Program-made: the position numbers and the translations under genes
Notes under the pieces: generated by a model
What the model was told of the DNA's origin: nothing
What the model saw: the letters and a program-made list of their open reading frames with translations, nothing else
Databases searched by the model: none
Source of the DNA: an uncultured Pelagibacteraceae bacterium
GTDB taxonomy: Bacteria > Pseudomonadota > Alphaproteobacteria > Pelagibacterales > Pelagibacteraceae
Length of the DNA: 64,000 bases
NCBI GenBank assembly: GCA_902615435.1
Contig: CACMOZ010000005.1
Location: 1 to 64,000, forward strand
Direction of reading: 5' to 3'
Part shown: in pieces, positions 42,600 through 50,431 of the stretch
Layout: the number at the start of each line of letters is the position of its first letter
Numbering within the stretch: position 1 is the stretch's first letter

Positions 42600-42619
42600 G
42601 TGGGGTATTTAAACCCCAC
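42600..42619 (-). terminator. Hairpin terminator candidate upstream of rlmN
   Basis: GTGGGGT / ACCCCAC, 7-bp GC-rich stem with a 6-nt loop, in the gap between the small minus-strand gene and rlmN. Only a weak T-rich tail follows, so partial termination is likely. Confidence 0.5.
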
Positions 42620-42632
42620 TCCATAAGATTAG

Positions 42633-42824
42633 TTAAAGTTTTGATCGGTCAGTTTTTAAATGCTTGAGAATTTTCCCTGCATTTGGACCTTGCTTAATCA
42701 AATAACCCGATGTTCCATTAGCATTTGCTTCTGGAGCTTCAGTTTTTTTATTAAGTGCGCTTGATAGTTTAGCCTCTGACTTTTCTCGGCTGAACTTACC
42801 AAGCAAACGTGAAAATCTATCCAT
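42633..42824 (-). CDS. Small protein of unknown function with structured leader
   Basis: 63 residues from the ATG at 42824, chosen because AAGGAGA precedes it by 5 bases. A longer in-frame start at 42899 would read through the hairpin leader. Amphipathic helical start (DRFSRLLGKFSREKSEAKL), a flexible middle and a conserved-looking end GYLIKQGPNAGKILKHLK. No family recognised. Confidence 0.6.
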   Translation of the reverse strand: MDRFSRLLGKFSREKSEAKLSSALNKKTEAPEANANGTSGYLIKQGPNAGKILKHLKTDRSKL

Positions 42825-42851
42825 CACATCTCCTTTCTTCAACCGCTTTGC

Positions 42852-42895
42852 AACTCCCCTATGGAGTCCGGCATGCGAATGCCGAGTCTTTTTTT
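42852..42895. promoter_or_regulatory. Tandem hairpins before the small gene; T-tract on the plus strand
   Basis: CGGCAT/ATGCCG (42869-42884, 4-nt loop) and ACTCC/GGAGT (42853-42867, 5-nt loop), separated by one base. On the minus strand they form the 5' leader of the 63-residue gene, ending about 16 nt before its ribosome-binding site. On the plus strand the first hairpin has a GNRA-type loop (GCGA) and is followed by seven Ts (42889-42895), like a factor-independent terminator. Either a cis-regulatory leader or the end of a plus-strand small RNA. Confidence 0.5.
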
Positions 42896-42937
42896 CCATG
42901 ACTTATGGACAGTCAAACTTTAATATAAGTGTATTAA

Positions 42938-43099
42938 ATGTCAATGAATAATAAAACACTTGGGATAATTCTTATTGTATTTGGTGGTTTGGTTCTTTAC
43001 AGCGAACAGGAATATGCCTGGATAGTTTCAGCTATTGCAATTGGTATAGGAAGTGGAATTTTTTTCTGGAAAGATAAAAAAAATGATATAGACACTTAA
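42938..43099 (+). CDS. Small two-helix membrane protein
   Basis: 53 residues from the ATG at 42938 (a second ATG follows two codons later). Two hydrophobic segments (about 8-21 and 27-45) around a YSEQEYAW turn and a charged KDKKNDIDT end. No family recognised. It ends one base before the next gene, which suggests co-transcription. Confidence 0.6.
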   Translation: MSMNNKTLGIILIVFGGLVLYSEQEYAWIVSAIAIGIGSGIFFWKDKKNDIDT

Positions 43100-43100
43100 C

Positions 43101-43679
43101 ATGTCTAGAAAAATTTTCATTGTTTACGGACATCATAATACTAAAAAATCTTTTAATGCGTCCATAAGAGATACTTTCATAGATGAGGCTACGAAATTAA
43201 ATCATAAAATAGATTTAATTAATTTACACGATGAAAAACCACTTCCATTCTTCGACGGATCAAGCCCAAACGATCAAATTTTAAATTACAGAAAAAGATT
43301 AGAAGAAAGTGACGTGTTGTTCATGATTTCACCATGTTACAATTTAAGAGCTACTGCAATTTTAGAGAATTGGATCGATCTTACTTTAGCACCTAAATGG
43401 TTTTTTTCATTTAAGAGACTTGTAGGTAATTGGGGATATCCAGTTGCTGGAGCTATGAAAAATAAAAAGGCTATTATGTCAATGTCTTATGGTGGTAATT
43501 GGTTTTCAATTCAAACTTGGTTTCAAAACATACCTTTTAGAAGAATTAAAGCTGGAGTGCTTAAATTAGGGGGTATGCAAACAACATATGTAAGATTTTA
43601 TGAAGTCCTTCCTGGTATGTCGCAAAAAAGATTTGATGAACATATGAAAAAAGTAAGACAATTAGTGCGAAATTTATAA
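43101..43679 (+). CDS. NAD(P)H-dependent quinone reductase-like flavoprotein
   Basis: 192 residues, flavodoxin-like fold of the NQO/KefG/MdaB group. KIFIVYGHHNTKKSFNASI (FMN/FAD phosphate loop), SDVLFMISPCYNLRATAILENWIDL and KKAIMSMSYGG are in the usual order. Probably reduces quinones or other electrophiles with two electrons. Substrate unknown. Confidence 0.75.
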   Translation: MSRKIFIVYGHHNTKKSFNASIRDTFIDEATKLNHKIDLINLHDEKPLPFFDGSSPNDQILNYRKRLEESDVLFMISPCYNLRATAILENWIDLTLAPKWFFSFKRLVGNWGYPVAGAMKNKKAIMSMSYGGNWFSIQTWFQNIPFRRIKAGVLKLGGMQTTYVRFYEVLPGMSQKRFDEHMKKVRQLVRNL

Positions 43680-43717
43680 CAATTTAAATTTCATTTTAAA
43701 AAGTATATAAAACTCAT

Positions 43718-44164
43718 ATGGAAAACTTTAAAAATTGGATGACAGAAGCTGCGAACATTATGTTCGATGATAGTAAAAATGACTTAAGAAGCTTGCCAAA
43801 ATCTGTAAGGCTTCAAATTTTAATTGTACTGTCATTTGTTTGGTCAACTGTCTTTAGTTTGTATGTTTTCAGCGTAACATCTTTTATTTTTGGTTGGGCT
43901 GGGGTCGTGATGGCTCATATAGGTTTAATAATTGCTGTTTATTTAACGTTTAAGTTTTTCCATAAGAAACAAGAACAACCCATTAGTGTTTTTCAGTCCG
44001 GAAATTATAACCCGGCCAAAATTTTTGCAGTATTTTTCATAATTTTCTTTATCTTTATTTTTACAAAAGGAATTGACGTTTTAACTAGAACAAATTCTTA
44101 CGAAATTCCTTATTCGGGTCCTGATACAACCACAGAAGAAAGAATTAAAAAATTTGTAAAATAG
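43718..44164 (+). CDS. Membrane protein of unknown function
   Basis: 148 residues with three hydrophobic segments (about 30-50, 54-76 and 96-116), an acidic amphipathic N-terminus and a short soluble tail. No family recognised. It lies 38 bp after the flavoprotein gene and 24 bp before the FAA-hydrolase gene. Confidence 0.6.
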   Translation: MENFKNWMTEAANIMFDDSKNDLRSLPKSVRLQILIVLSFVWSTVFSLYVFSVTSFIFGWAGVVMAHIGLIIAVYLTFKFFHKKQEQPISVFQSGNYNPAKIFAVFFIIFFIFIFTKGIDVLTRTNSYEIPYSGPDTTTEERIKKFVK

Positions 44165-44188
44165 ATAATTCTTATCTAAAATTATTAC

Positions 44189-45028
44189 ATGAAATTATTA
44201 AGAGTTGGAGAAATTGGGCATGAAAAAGTTGCAGCCTTAGACGCTAATAATGTTATTCGAGACCTCTCTGCTCATATTGAAGATTTAAATCCTGAAACTA
44301 TAAATTTTGATATTTTAAAAAAATTAGAGCAAGTTAATTTAGAAGGGCTACCTGAAATTAAAAAAAATATCCGAATTGGATCTTGTATTAATAGGCCAAG
44401 TAATATTCTTTGTATTGGCTTGAATTATTCGCTACATGCTGAACAAACAGGATCTAAACTTCCAGATTATCCAATAGTATTTAATAAAAGTCCCGATTGT
44501 CTCCAAGGACCTTTTGATCCAATTATAAAGAAAAAAACACAAGAAAAATTAGACTATGAAGTCGAGCTTGCTATTGTCATAGGAAAAGAAGCATCAAACG
44601 TTTCACAGGATGAAGCATTAGATTATGTTTTTGGATATTTTATATTAAATGATATTTCTGATCGTCATGTTCAAAAAGTAATTGGTAATGGACATTGGAC
44701 ACTAGGTAAGTCCTGGTGTGCTCCAGCAGGTGGAGCTTTGGTAACAAAAGAACACATTAAAGATGTAAACGACATTAATTTATCTTTAAGTGTTAACGGT
44801 GAAGTCAGACAAAATGGCAATACTAAAAATATGATATTTAAAGTGAAATATCTAATCTCACATATTAGTAAATATTTAACTTTAAGACCTGGCACTATTA
44901 TATCGACGGGTACACCTGCTGGAACAGGTATGGAGCAAAAACCACAAAAATTCTTACAAGCAGGTGATAAACTCCATCTAAAAGTTGATCATCTAGGTGA
45001 ACAGAAATATGAGATCGTGGAGGTTTAA
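44189..45028 (+). CDS. Fumarylacetoacetate hydrolase family protein
   Basis: 279 residues. CIGLNYSLHAEQTG, PIVFNKSPDCLQGPFDPI, the metal-binding glutamates in LDYEVELAIVIGKEA, and LRPGTIISTGTPAGTG are family signatures. Members hydrolyse or decarboxylate 2,4-dioxo acids and related compounds; the exact substrate cannot be told. The stop overlaps the start of a 36-residue gene. Confidence 0.85.
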   Translation: MKLLRVGEIGHEKVAALDANNVIRDLSAHIEDLNPETINFDILKKLEQVNLEGLPEIKKNIRIGSCINRPSNILCIGLNYSLHAEQTGSKLPDYPIVFNKSPDCLQGPFDPIIKKKTQEKLDYEVELAIVIGKEASNVSQDEALDYVFGYFILNDISDRHVQKVIGNGHWTLGKSWCAPAGGALVTKEHIKDVNDINLSLSVNGEVRQNGNTKNMIFKVKYLISHISKYLTLRPGTIISTGTPAGTGMEQKPQKFLQAGDKLHLKVDHLGEQKYEIVEV

Positions 45029-45138
45029 TGTCGAAAAGATATAGTGGAAAAAGTTTTAAAGATTCAAGTGTGATGAAAAAGGCTAAATTAACTTTGAAAG
45101 AGAAAAGAAAATTAAAAAGAGAGAAGAAGAGGAAATAA
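45028..45138 (+). CDS. 36-residue basic protein bridging two genes
   Basis: MSKRYSGKSFKDSSVMKKAK then a run of Lys/Arg/Glu. Its ATG overlaps the stop of the FAA-hydrolase gene and its TAA overlaps the ATG of the SRAP gene, both as single-base TAATG junctions, with GGAGG at 45019-45023 just upstream. This double coupling supports real translation. Function unknown; the charge suggests RNA or DNA binding. Confidence 0.6.
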   Translation: MSKRYSGKSFKDSSVMKKAKLTLKEKRKLKREKKRK

Positions 45139-45764
45139 TGTGCGGAAGATTTACTATAAGAAAGCCTGTTACTAAAACAGTCGATATCGTTAAAACGTAT
45201 ATTAAAGTTGAGGATAATGACAATTATAATGCACATCCTACCCAACAACTTCCAATCATAAAATCTTATACAAATGGAAAAGCACTTGAATTATGTGAAT
45301 GGGGATTAGTGCCTGCTTGGTCAAAGAAGCTTGATAAGTTTTCTCCTCTAATCAATGCTAGAAAAGAAACATTGATGGAAAAAGTTACATTTAAAAACCT
45401 TATTCAAACCTCAAGATGTATCGTGCCTGCAGATGGGTATTATGAATGGAAAAGAGAGGATAAAACTAAAACTCCTTATTATTTTACTAAGGAAAATGAT
45501 GAGCTAATGTTTTTTGCAGCTATTTACCAAAACAACCAATTTTGCTTAATTACTAGAGAGGCAACTGAAAAAATAAGTGCTATTCATCATAGAGAGCCTT
45601 TAATTATTAATCAAAGTCAAATAAACAACTATTTAAATGTTAAAAAAGATGCCATGGAAATTTTAAACTCGATTAAACCACCGGTACTAAAGTTTCATGA
45701 GATATCAAAAGATATTAATAACCCAGTAAATAACGACCCTGCTTTAATTAAACCTTTGAACTAA
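45138..45764 (+). CDS. yedK: SRAP-domain protein (YedK/HMCES-like)
   Basis: 208 residues. The catalytic cysteine is exposed after removal of Met1 (MCGRFTI). INARKETL, RCIVPADGYYEWKR (catalytic Glu) and SAIHHREPLII (catalytic His) complete the site. HMCES/YedK crosslinks to abasic sites in single-stranded DNA, protecting them from breakage. Directly followed by the dioxygenase gene with no gap. Confidence 0.92.
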   Translation: MCGRFTIRKPVTKTVDIVKTYIKVEDNDNYNAHPTQQLPIIKSYTNGKALELCEWGLVPAWSKKLDKFSPLINARKETLMEKVTFKNLIQTSRCIVPADGYYEWKREDKTKTPYYFTKENDELMFFAAIYQNNQFCLITREATEKISAIHHREPLIINQSQINNYLNVKKDAMEILNSIKPPVLKFHEISKDINNPVNNDPALIKPLN

Positions 45765-46574
45765 ATGAATTTATCTATCTCACCAGGAAAAAATAATGTT
45801 GGAGCTTATATCAACGACATTAATTTAAAACTCCTAGATCAAGATCAAGCAACAGAAATTAAAAAGATTTTAAACCAATTCGGAGTGATATTTATTAAAG
45901 AACAAAATCTTGATCCTGAAACTTATCAAAATTTTGCAAAGACTATAGGTCAACCTGTTGTATATCCAAGACTTAAAGGCCTAGATAAAAAATTCCCATT
46001 TATAAACGTAATTGAAAGAAAACCTGATGATAAAAATTTAAGCTTTGGTTCTAGTTGGCTTCACCAAGACACAAGTTATTTATCTGAAGATAGACCAAGA
46101 TACACAATGTTGATGGGTAAGGAGATACCAGTTGGACAAGGTAATACAATATTCTCATCTGGTTTTAATGCTTACGACAAATTACCAGATGATATTAAAG
46201 AAAAAATTAAGGATGCTACTGGAGTTTTTTCATCAGCAGGTCCAATAGCAGTAACAAGACTTGAACGAGAAAAAGAAATGGGCATCAAATCATCAGAGAG
46301 TATGGAAGCTGAGCATCCAATAGTTATTACGGTTGATGGCAAGAAAACTTTATATATTTCTCCAGGACATTTAATGAAAATTAAAAACGTAAAAGATGAT
46401 GAGGCTGAATATTTAAAAAATTATTTAGTAGATCACGTAAACAAAGAAGAGTTCATATTTTCATATGAATGGACTAAAGGTGATATCTGTCTTTGGGACA
46501 ATTTAAGCATTCTGCATATGGCTAGTGAAATAAAAAACTGTAGAAGAGTTATGCATAGAATAACGATTAAATAA
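45765..46574 (+). CDS. TauD/TfdA-family Fe(II)/2-oxoglutarate dioxygenase
   Basis: 269 residues. Iron ligands: His and Asp of SSWLHQDTSYLSEDRP (about 94-110) and the distal His near WDNLSILHMA (about 243-252). Arg for 2-oxoglutarate is in CRRVMHR. Family members oxidise taurine, 2,4-D, carnitine precursors and others; the substrate here is unknown. Adjacent to the SRAP gene, but a functional tie is not evident. Confidence 0.82.
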   Translation: MNLSISPGKNNVGAYINDINLKLLDQDQATEIKKILNQFGVIFIKEQNLDPETYQNFAKTIGQPVVYPRLKGLDKKFPFINVIERKPDDKNLSFGSSWLHQDTSYLSEDRPRYTMLMGKEIPVGQGNTIFSSGFNAYDKLPDDIKEKIKDATGVFSSAGPIAVTRLEREKEMGIKSSESMEAEHPIVITVDGKKTLYISPGHLMKIKNVKDDEAEYLKNYLVDHVNKEEFIFSYEWTKGDICLWDNLSILHMASEIKNCRRVMHRITIK

Positions 46575-47618
46575 TTATTTTTTTAAAACCGTAAGGTGAC
46601 CCATTTTTCTTTTATCTTTAATAGATTTTTTTCCATAGTCATAAAAGAACTCATCATTATCAAATTTTTTTGATCTATAAGTTTCGATATCTTTTCCTAA
46701 GACATTGAACATTTCAGCATTAGAAATTTTTTCTACTTTCTCTAACCCTAAATCACATACTGCTCTTACATGATTTTCAAATTGACTGATGCTAAAAGCG
46801 TTAATTGTTAAGTGGCCTGAATTATGGACTCTTGGCGCAATTTCATTAACTAATAAATTTTCATCTTGGTCAATGAAATATTCTACACACATCGTTCCAA
46901 CATAACCTAATTTTTCTGCAATAATTTTTGCATTACTCTGTGCTTTAGAAAAGATATCTTTATTTATATCTGCAGGGATTTTCGAATGATTTAAAATTTG
47001 GTCTTTATGAATATTTTCTATAGGCTCATAAATATAAGTCTCACCATTTAAGTATCTTGTAATTACAACTGATATCTCTTTCTTTAAGTCTACTTTCTTT
47101 TCTAAAATGTAATCAGCAGTAAAACACCAATCTTTTTTTACATCATCAAGGGAGTTTAAAACGAATTGACCATGTCCATCATAACCAAGTGTATTTGACT
47201 TTAAAATTCCAGGTAATAAGTTTTTATTCTTTTCGACATCTACAGCTTCTTTAACAAAAGCCCAATCTGTAGTTTTAATACCTAAATCATTTACGAATGT
47301 TTTTTCTAACTTTCTATTTTGAATTATTTTATTTATTTCTGGTTTGGGAAAAACCTTTTTCTTTAATTCTATTTTTTTTAAAATATTAACTGGGATGTTT
47401 TCGAATTCAAAGGTTGCAATATCAACTTTATCGATAAATTCTTTTATCTTATTTTCATCATCATATTTAGAATAAATAAATTCATTAGAATAATTTTGAG
47501 CAGGACCTTGTTTATCATCAGATATCACCACAGTTTTTATACTAAGTTTATTAGCTGCCTGGCAAAGTAATGAACCTAATTGTCCTGAGCCTATAATCCC
47601 TAAAGTTATGTCAGACAT
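46575..47618 (-). CDS. purK: 5-(carboxyamino)imidazole ribonucleotide synthase
   Basis: 347 residues, ATP-grasp enzyme. N-terminal LGIIGSGQLGSLLCQAA, middle GILKSNTLGYDGHGQFVL, EKKVDLKKEISVVI and metal site LVNEIAPRVHNSGHLTINA. With PurE it converts AIR to CAIR in purine synthesis. Follows purE by 3 bp. Confidence 0.93.
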   Translation of the reverse strand: MSDITLGIIGSGQLGSLLCQAANKLSIKTVVISDDKQGPAQNYSNEFIYSKYDDENKIKEFIDKVDIATFEFENIPVNILKKIELKKKVFPKPEINKIIQNRKLEKTFVNDLGIKTTDWAFVKEAVDVEKNKNLLPGILKSNTLGYDGHGQFVLNSLDDVKKDWCFTADYILEKKVDLKKEISVVITRYLNGETYIYEPIENIHKDQILNHSKIPADINKDIFSKAQSNAKIIAEKLGYVGTMCVEYFIDQDENLLVNEIAPRVHNSGHLTINAFSISQFENHVRAVCDLGLEKVEKISNAEMFNVLGKDIETYRSKKFDNDEFFYDYGKKSIKDKRKMGHLTVLKK

Positions 47619-47621
47619 TTA

Positions 47622-48113
47622 TTATTTTGGTTTTTTTTTAATAGATTGAGTTTGGAGTCTCCTCCATCTTTCTAAATTTGATTTTACTTTTGCATCAAAG
47701 TTACTAATTATTGAAGCAGCAAGAATACCTGCATTGAAAGCGCCATTGATAGCCACTGTTGCCACTACCACGCCTCTCGGCATTTGATTCACACTTAATA
47801 AACTATCAAGTCCCTTTAGTTTTTTGCTTTCAATAGGAACACCTATGACCGGTAGAGTGGTTAGAGAAGCAACCATGCCTGCTAAATGTGCAGCTCCGCC
47901 TGCTCCAGCAACAATCACACCAAATCCATTTTTTTCCGCTGTTTCTGCAAAATTAAACATACGCTTTGGAGTTCGGTGAGCACTTACTATAGAAGTTTGG
48001 TATTTAACTTTAAGTATTTTAAGGATTTTTTCACAATCCTTCATTATAGGATAATCGGTATCACCAGATCCCATTATGATGGCTACTTTGTTATTTTGTT
48101 TCTTAGTTATCAC
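47622..48113 (-). CDS. purE: N5-carboxyaminoimidazole ribonucleotide mutase
   Basis: 163 residues, class I PurE. Motifs [12 protein letters not shown] (usual GSxSDW/PxM), [11 protein letters not shown] with the catalytic His, [15 protein letters not shown] and LPVIGVPI. Operates with PurK. The gene heads a two-gene purEK operon on the minus strand. Confidence 0.95.
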   Translation of the reverse strand: MITKKQNNKVAIIMGSGDTDYPIMKDCEKILKILKVKYQTSIVSAHRTPKRMFNFAETAEKNGFGVIVAGAGGAAHLAGMVASLTTLPVIGVPIESKKLKGLDSLLSVNQMPRGVVVATVAINGAFNAGILAASIISNFDAKVKSNLERWRRLQTQSIKKKPK

Positions 48114-48146
48114 AGATTAATTTAACAATTATGGCCCTAAAAACAA

Positions 48147-48168
48147 TGGCCTAATATAGATTAGGCCA
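48147..48168 (-). terminator. Hairpin terminator downstream of the 39-residue gene
   Basis: TGGCCTAAT / ATTAGGCCA, a perfect 9-bp stem with a 4-nt loop, followed on the minus strand by a T-rich tract (TTGTTTTT). It is positioned to end the transcript of the small gene at 48193-48312 before purE. Confidence 0.75.
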
Positions 48169-48192
48169 CTAAACAGTTATGGGGGAAAGATG

Positions 48193-48312
48193 TTAAGCTC
48201 TTGCTCTAAAAAGTAAAGCTTTTGGCGAGTTTTGAAGCTCGAATAAAGAAACTCTTCTAAATTTTCTAGTAGTTGATTTGTTTTTAATTTTTTTAAGTGC
48301 TTTTAATTTCAT
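48193..48312 (-). CDS. 39-residue basic protein
   Basis: MKLKALKKIKNKSTTRKFRR then VSLFELQNSPKALLFRARA, from an ATG with AAAGG six bases upstream and a clear terminator after the stop. The gene has its own short transcript between purE and the thioesterase gene. Very basic; no family recognised, but the size and charge are compatible with a ribosome- or RNA-associated peptide. Confidence 0.55.
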   Translation of the reverse strand: MKLKALKKIKNKSTTRKFRRVSLFELQNSPKALLFRARA

Positions 48313-48419
48313 GTGCCTTTTATAGTTTATTTTTAGTGGTTTAAGTAATGCTAAAATTGCAAATTTGATTTGAATTTAGCCATAGATTTAGGCAAAGATT
48401 TGTCTGATTTTGGTTAAAT
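48313..48419. other. Intergenic region upstream of the 39-residue gene
   Basis: AT-rich stretch. On the minus strand a TATAAA lies about 10 bp before the small gene and could be the -10 or part of the leader. No convincing -35, hairpin or further gene was found. Confidence 0.3.
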
Positions 48420-48812
48420 TTATATTTTTTCTAATAAATCTTGCGGAAGTTTGCTAACAGACCCATTGCTATCTATAACTGCTAATTCAACCTGTGCTGT
48501 AACTAGTGTTTCATCATCTCTAGAAACTTCTTGTAATAAGTTAAGTCTTACAGGTGATTTTTTTATGACCTTCGTTTTAACCTGTAAATGGTCCTCAAAA
48601 TTTGCGGATTTAAGGTATTTAACATTACATTCTCTTACCACAAAGATTGCGTTAAATTGATCCCTAAGCTGTCTATGGTTAAGCTTAAAATGATCATAAA
48701 TCATCTCTGTTCGTGCTCGCTCAATAAAATGTAAATATCTAGCATAATAAACTATACCTCCAGCATCGGTATCTTCATAATAAACTTTTATTTTGTAAAT
48801 ATGTTCTGCCAT
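48420..48812 (-). CDS. ybgC: YbgC-type acyl-CoA thioesterase
   Basis: 130 residues, hot-dog fold of the 4-hydroxybenzoyl-CoA thioesterase group. The catalytic Asp is in VYYEDTDAGGIVYYARYLHFIERARTEM, the family's signature. YbgC often neighbours tol-pal genes, which are not in this window. It likely hydrolyses short-chain acyl-CoA or acyl-ACP in phospholipid metabolism. Confidence 0.88.
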   Translation of the reverse strand: MAEHIYKIKVYYEDTDAGGIVYYARYLHFIERARTEMIYDHFKLNHRQLRDQFNAIFVVRECNVKYLKSANFEDHLQVKTKVIKKSPVRLNLLQEVSRDDETLVTAQVELAVIDSNGSVSKLPQDLLEKI

Positions 48813-48922
48813 AAAACTGACAATAATCTTTAAACAATTCTATTTCAACAAAGATAAATTTTTCTTTTTTTTGACCAATTTATGCCAAGCAAAGTACGGA
48901 ATCTTTAATTATTTTTTAAATT

Positions 48923-49126
48923 ATGAAAATATTATATATTATATCTTTATTACTTTTATTGACAAATTGTGCTGGTGGAAACATGGCCAAAGTCAAAATT
49001 GGTAAACGTTGTACAATAGCTGATGCTAAACAGTTACAAGAATCGTCTTATGTTTGGTTAGTAAGCAAAGAGGCTCAAAAAGATTTTGACAAAAGAATTA
49101 ATAAGTCAAATTGTCTGGACAGCTAA
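48923..49126 (+). CDS. Small lipoprotein
   Basis: 67 residues. Lipoprotein signal with a hydrophobic core LYIISLLLLL and lipobox LTNC (Cys16). The mature part (about 50 residues) has two further cysteines, at about 29 and 64, and a conserved-looking SSYVWLVSKEAQKDFDKR. No family recognised. Probably anchored to the outer or inner membrane facing the periplasm. Confidence 0.65.
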   Translation: MKILYIISLLLLLTNCAGGNMAKVKIGKRCTIADAKQLQESSYVWLVSKEAQKDFDKRINKSNCLDS

Positions 49127-49151
49127 ATAGTTATTTAAATTAAAATAATTT

Positions 49152-49337
49152 ATGATAATAAGGGGTATGAATTTATCCCTTATTATTGCTTGTATCTTAA
49201 TCGTTTTAGCTCTTATTATTCTCCCTTTACTTGTATCCTATAAAGCTGAAAAAAAAGAAATACATAACAAAAGTGAGTGGGGTAAAATAAAGGAATATGC
49301 GAATAAAATTAACAACAAAACTAGAAAAAAATATTAA
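49152..49337 (+). CDS. Small single-helix membrane protein
   Basis: 61 residues with one membrane helix (about 8-28) and a basic tail (SEWGKIKEYANKINNKTRKK). The start may be the ATG at 49167 (MNLSL), directly after AGGGGT. No family recognised. It lies 8 bp before the metallo-hydrolase gene. Confidence 0.5.
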   Translation: MIIRGMNLSLIIACILIVLALIILPLLVSYKAEKKEIHNKSEWGKIKEYANKINNKTRKKY

Positions 49338-49345
49338 TAGAAATA

Positions 49346-50431
49346 ATGAAAAAATTATCATTGTTTCTACTAATTATTCTTTTTTTTAATATAGAACTTT
49401 TTGCAATGGACCAAAAACCTTACCATCATATTTATAAAGATGGTGAGTTATTTGCTTTTAGAAACCTTGAAGGTGGTCCAAAAAGAGATCCTAATTTTAA
49501 ATGGAATTGGAAAGTTTTTAGAGAAGAAAAGAAAAAACTTAAGATAGATTATCCACCTGAACACGTAATTGATAGGGAGATAGTTTTAAAAAATCTTGAA
49601 AAGTATAAATCTGATTCTTTTGTGATGTGGCTTGATCATGCAAGTTTTATAATCAAACTTGGAAGCACTACAATTATTACTGATCCAGTTTTTGAAAAGA
49701 ATTATGGACCTATGATATTTGGCCCTAAGAAATACATAGATTCTCCTTTGACACTAAAAGAACTTCCTAAAATAGATTTATTTTTGCTGACACATAATCA
49801 TTATGATCACATGAGTATTCGTACAATAAAAAACTTTCCTTATAAGAATGCTGAAGTTCTTGTGCCTCTAAAGCTTGGTAAGTATTTTACAAAAAATGGA
49901 TATAAAAAAGACACTGTTAGAGAAATGGATTGGTTTGATAAAATTAAAATTAATGATGAAATCACAGTAACAATGCTTCCGAGTCAACACTGGTCCAAGC
50001 GGTGGATTTGGGGAGATGGAAATACTAATAGAACACTTTGGGGAAGTTTTTTAATTGAATACAAAGATAAAAAAATCTTTTTTGCTTGTGATACAGGGCC
50101 AGCACCATTTTATAAAGAATTAGGAAAAAAATTTGGTCCTATCGATTTGGGTTTTGGAAATTTGGGTGCCTATAATTTCTATCCAATTGTTCCGGTAAAA
50201 GATAAATCTACAGCTCACGCAAACCCTGAGGAGCTTTTATCTTTAATGAAAGACTTAAAGGTAAAAAAAGTTATAGGAATGCATTGGGGTACAGCAATAT
50301 TAAGTTTGGAACCTATTTGGGAGCCTCCAGTAAGATTTAAGAAAAATGCTGAAAAGTTTGGTTACAAAAAAGAAGAGGCAATTATATTCAAAATTGGTGA
50401 GATTAAAAAATTAAAAGATCTTATTAACTAA
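49346..50431 (+). CDS. Exported metallo-beta-lactamase-fold hydrolase (NAPE-PLD/UlaG-like)
   Basis: 361 residues with a signal peptide (about 1-20). Metal motifs: LTHNHYDHMS (about 151-160), MLPSQHWSKR, FACDTGPAP and IGMHWGT. The WLDHASFIIKLGSTTIITDPVF opening is that of NAPE-phospholipase D-like proteins. It could cleave a phosphodiester, perhaps of a phospholipid, in the periplasm; substrate is inference. The 3' end overlaps the next gene by 8 bp tail to tail. Confidence 0.78.
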   Translation: MKKLSLFLLIILFFNIELFAMDQKPYHHIYKDGELFAFRNLEGGPKRDPNFKWNWKVFREEKKKLKIDYPPEHVIDREIVLKNLEKYKSDSFVMWLDHASFIIKLGSTTIITDPVFEKNYGPMIFGPKKYIDSPLTLKELPKIDLFLLTHNHYDHMSIRTIKNFPYKNAEVLVPLKLGKYFTKNGYKKDTVREMDWFDKIKINDEITVTMLPSQHWSKRWIWGDGNTNRTLWGSFLIEYKDKKIFFACDTGPAPFYKELGKKFGPIDLGFGNLGAYNFYPIVPVKDKSTAHANPEELLSLMKDLKVKKVIGMHWGTAILSLEPIWEPPVRFKKNAEKFGYKKEEAIIFKIGEIKKLKDLIN

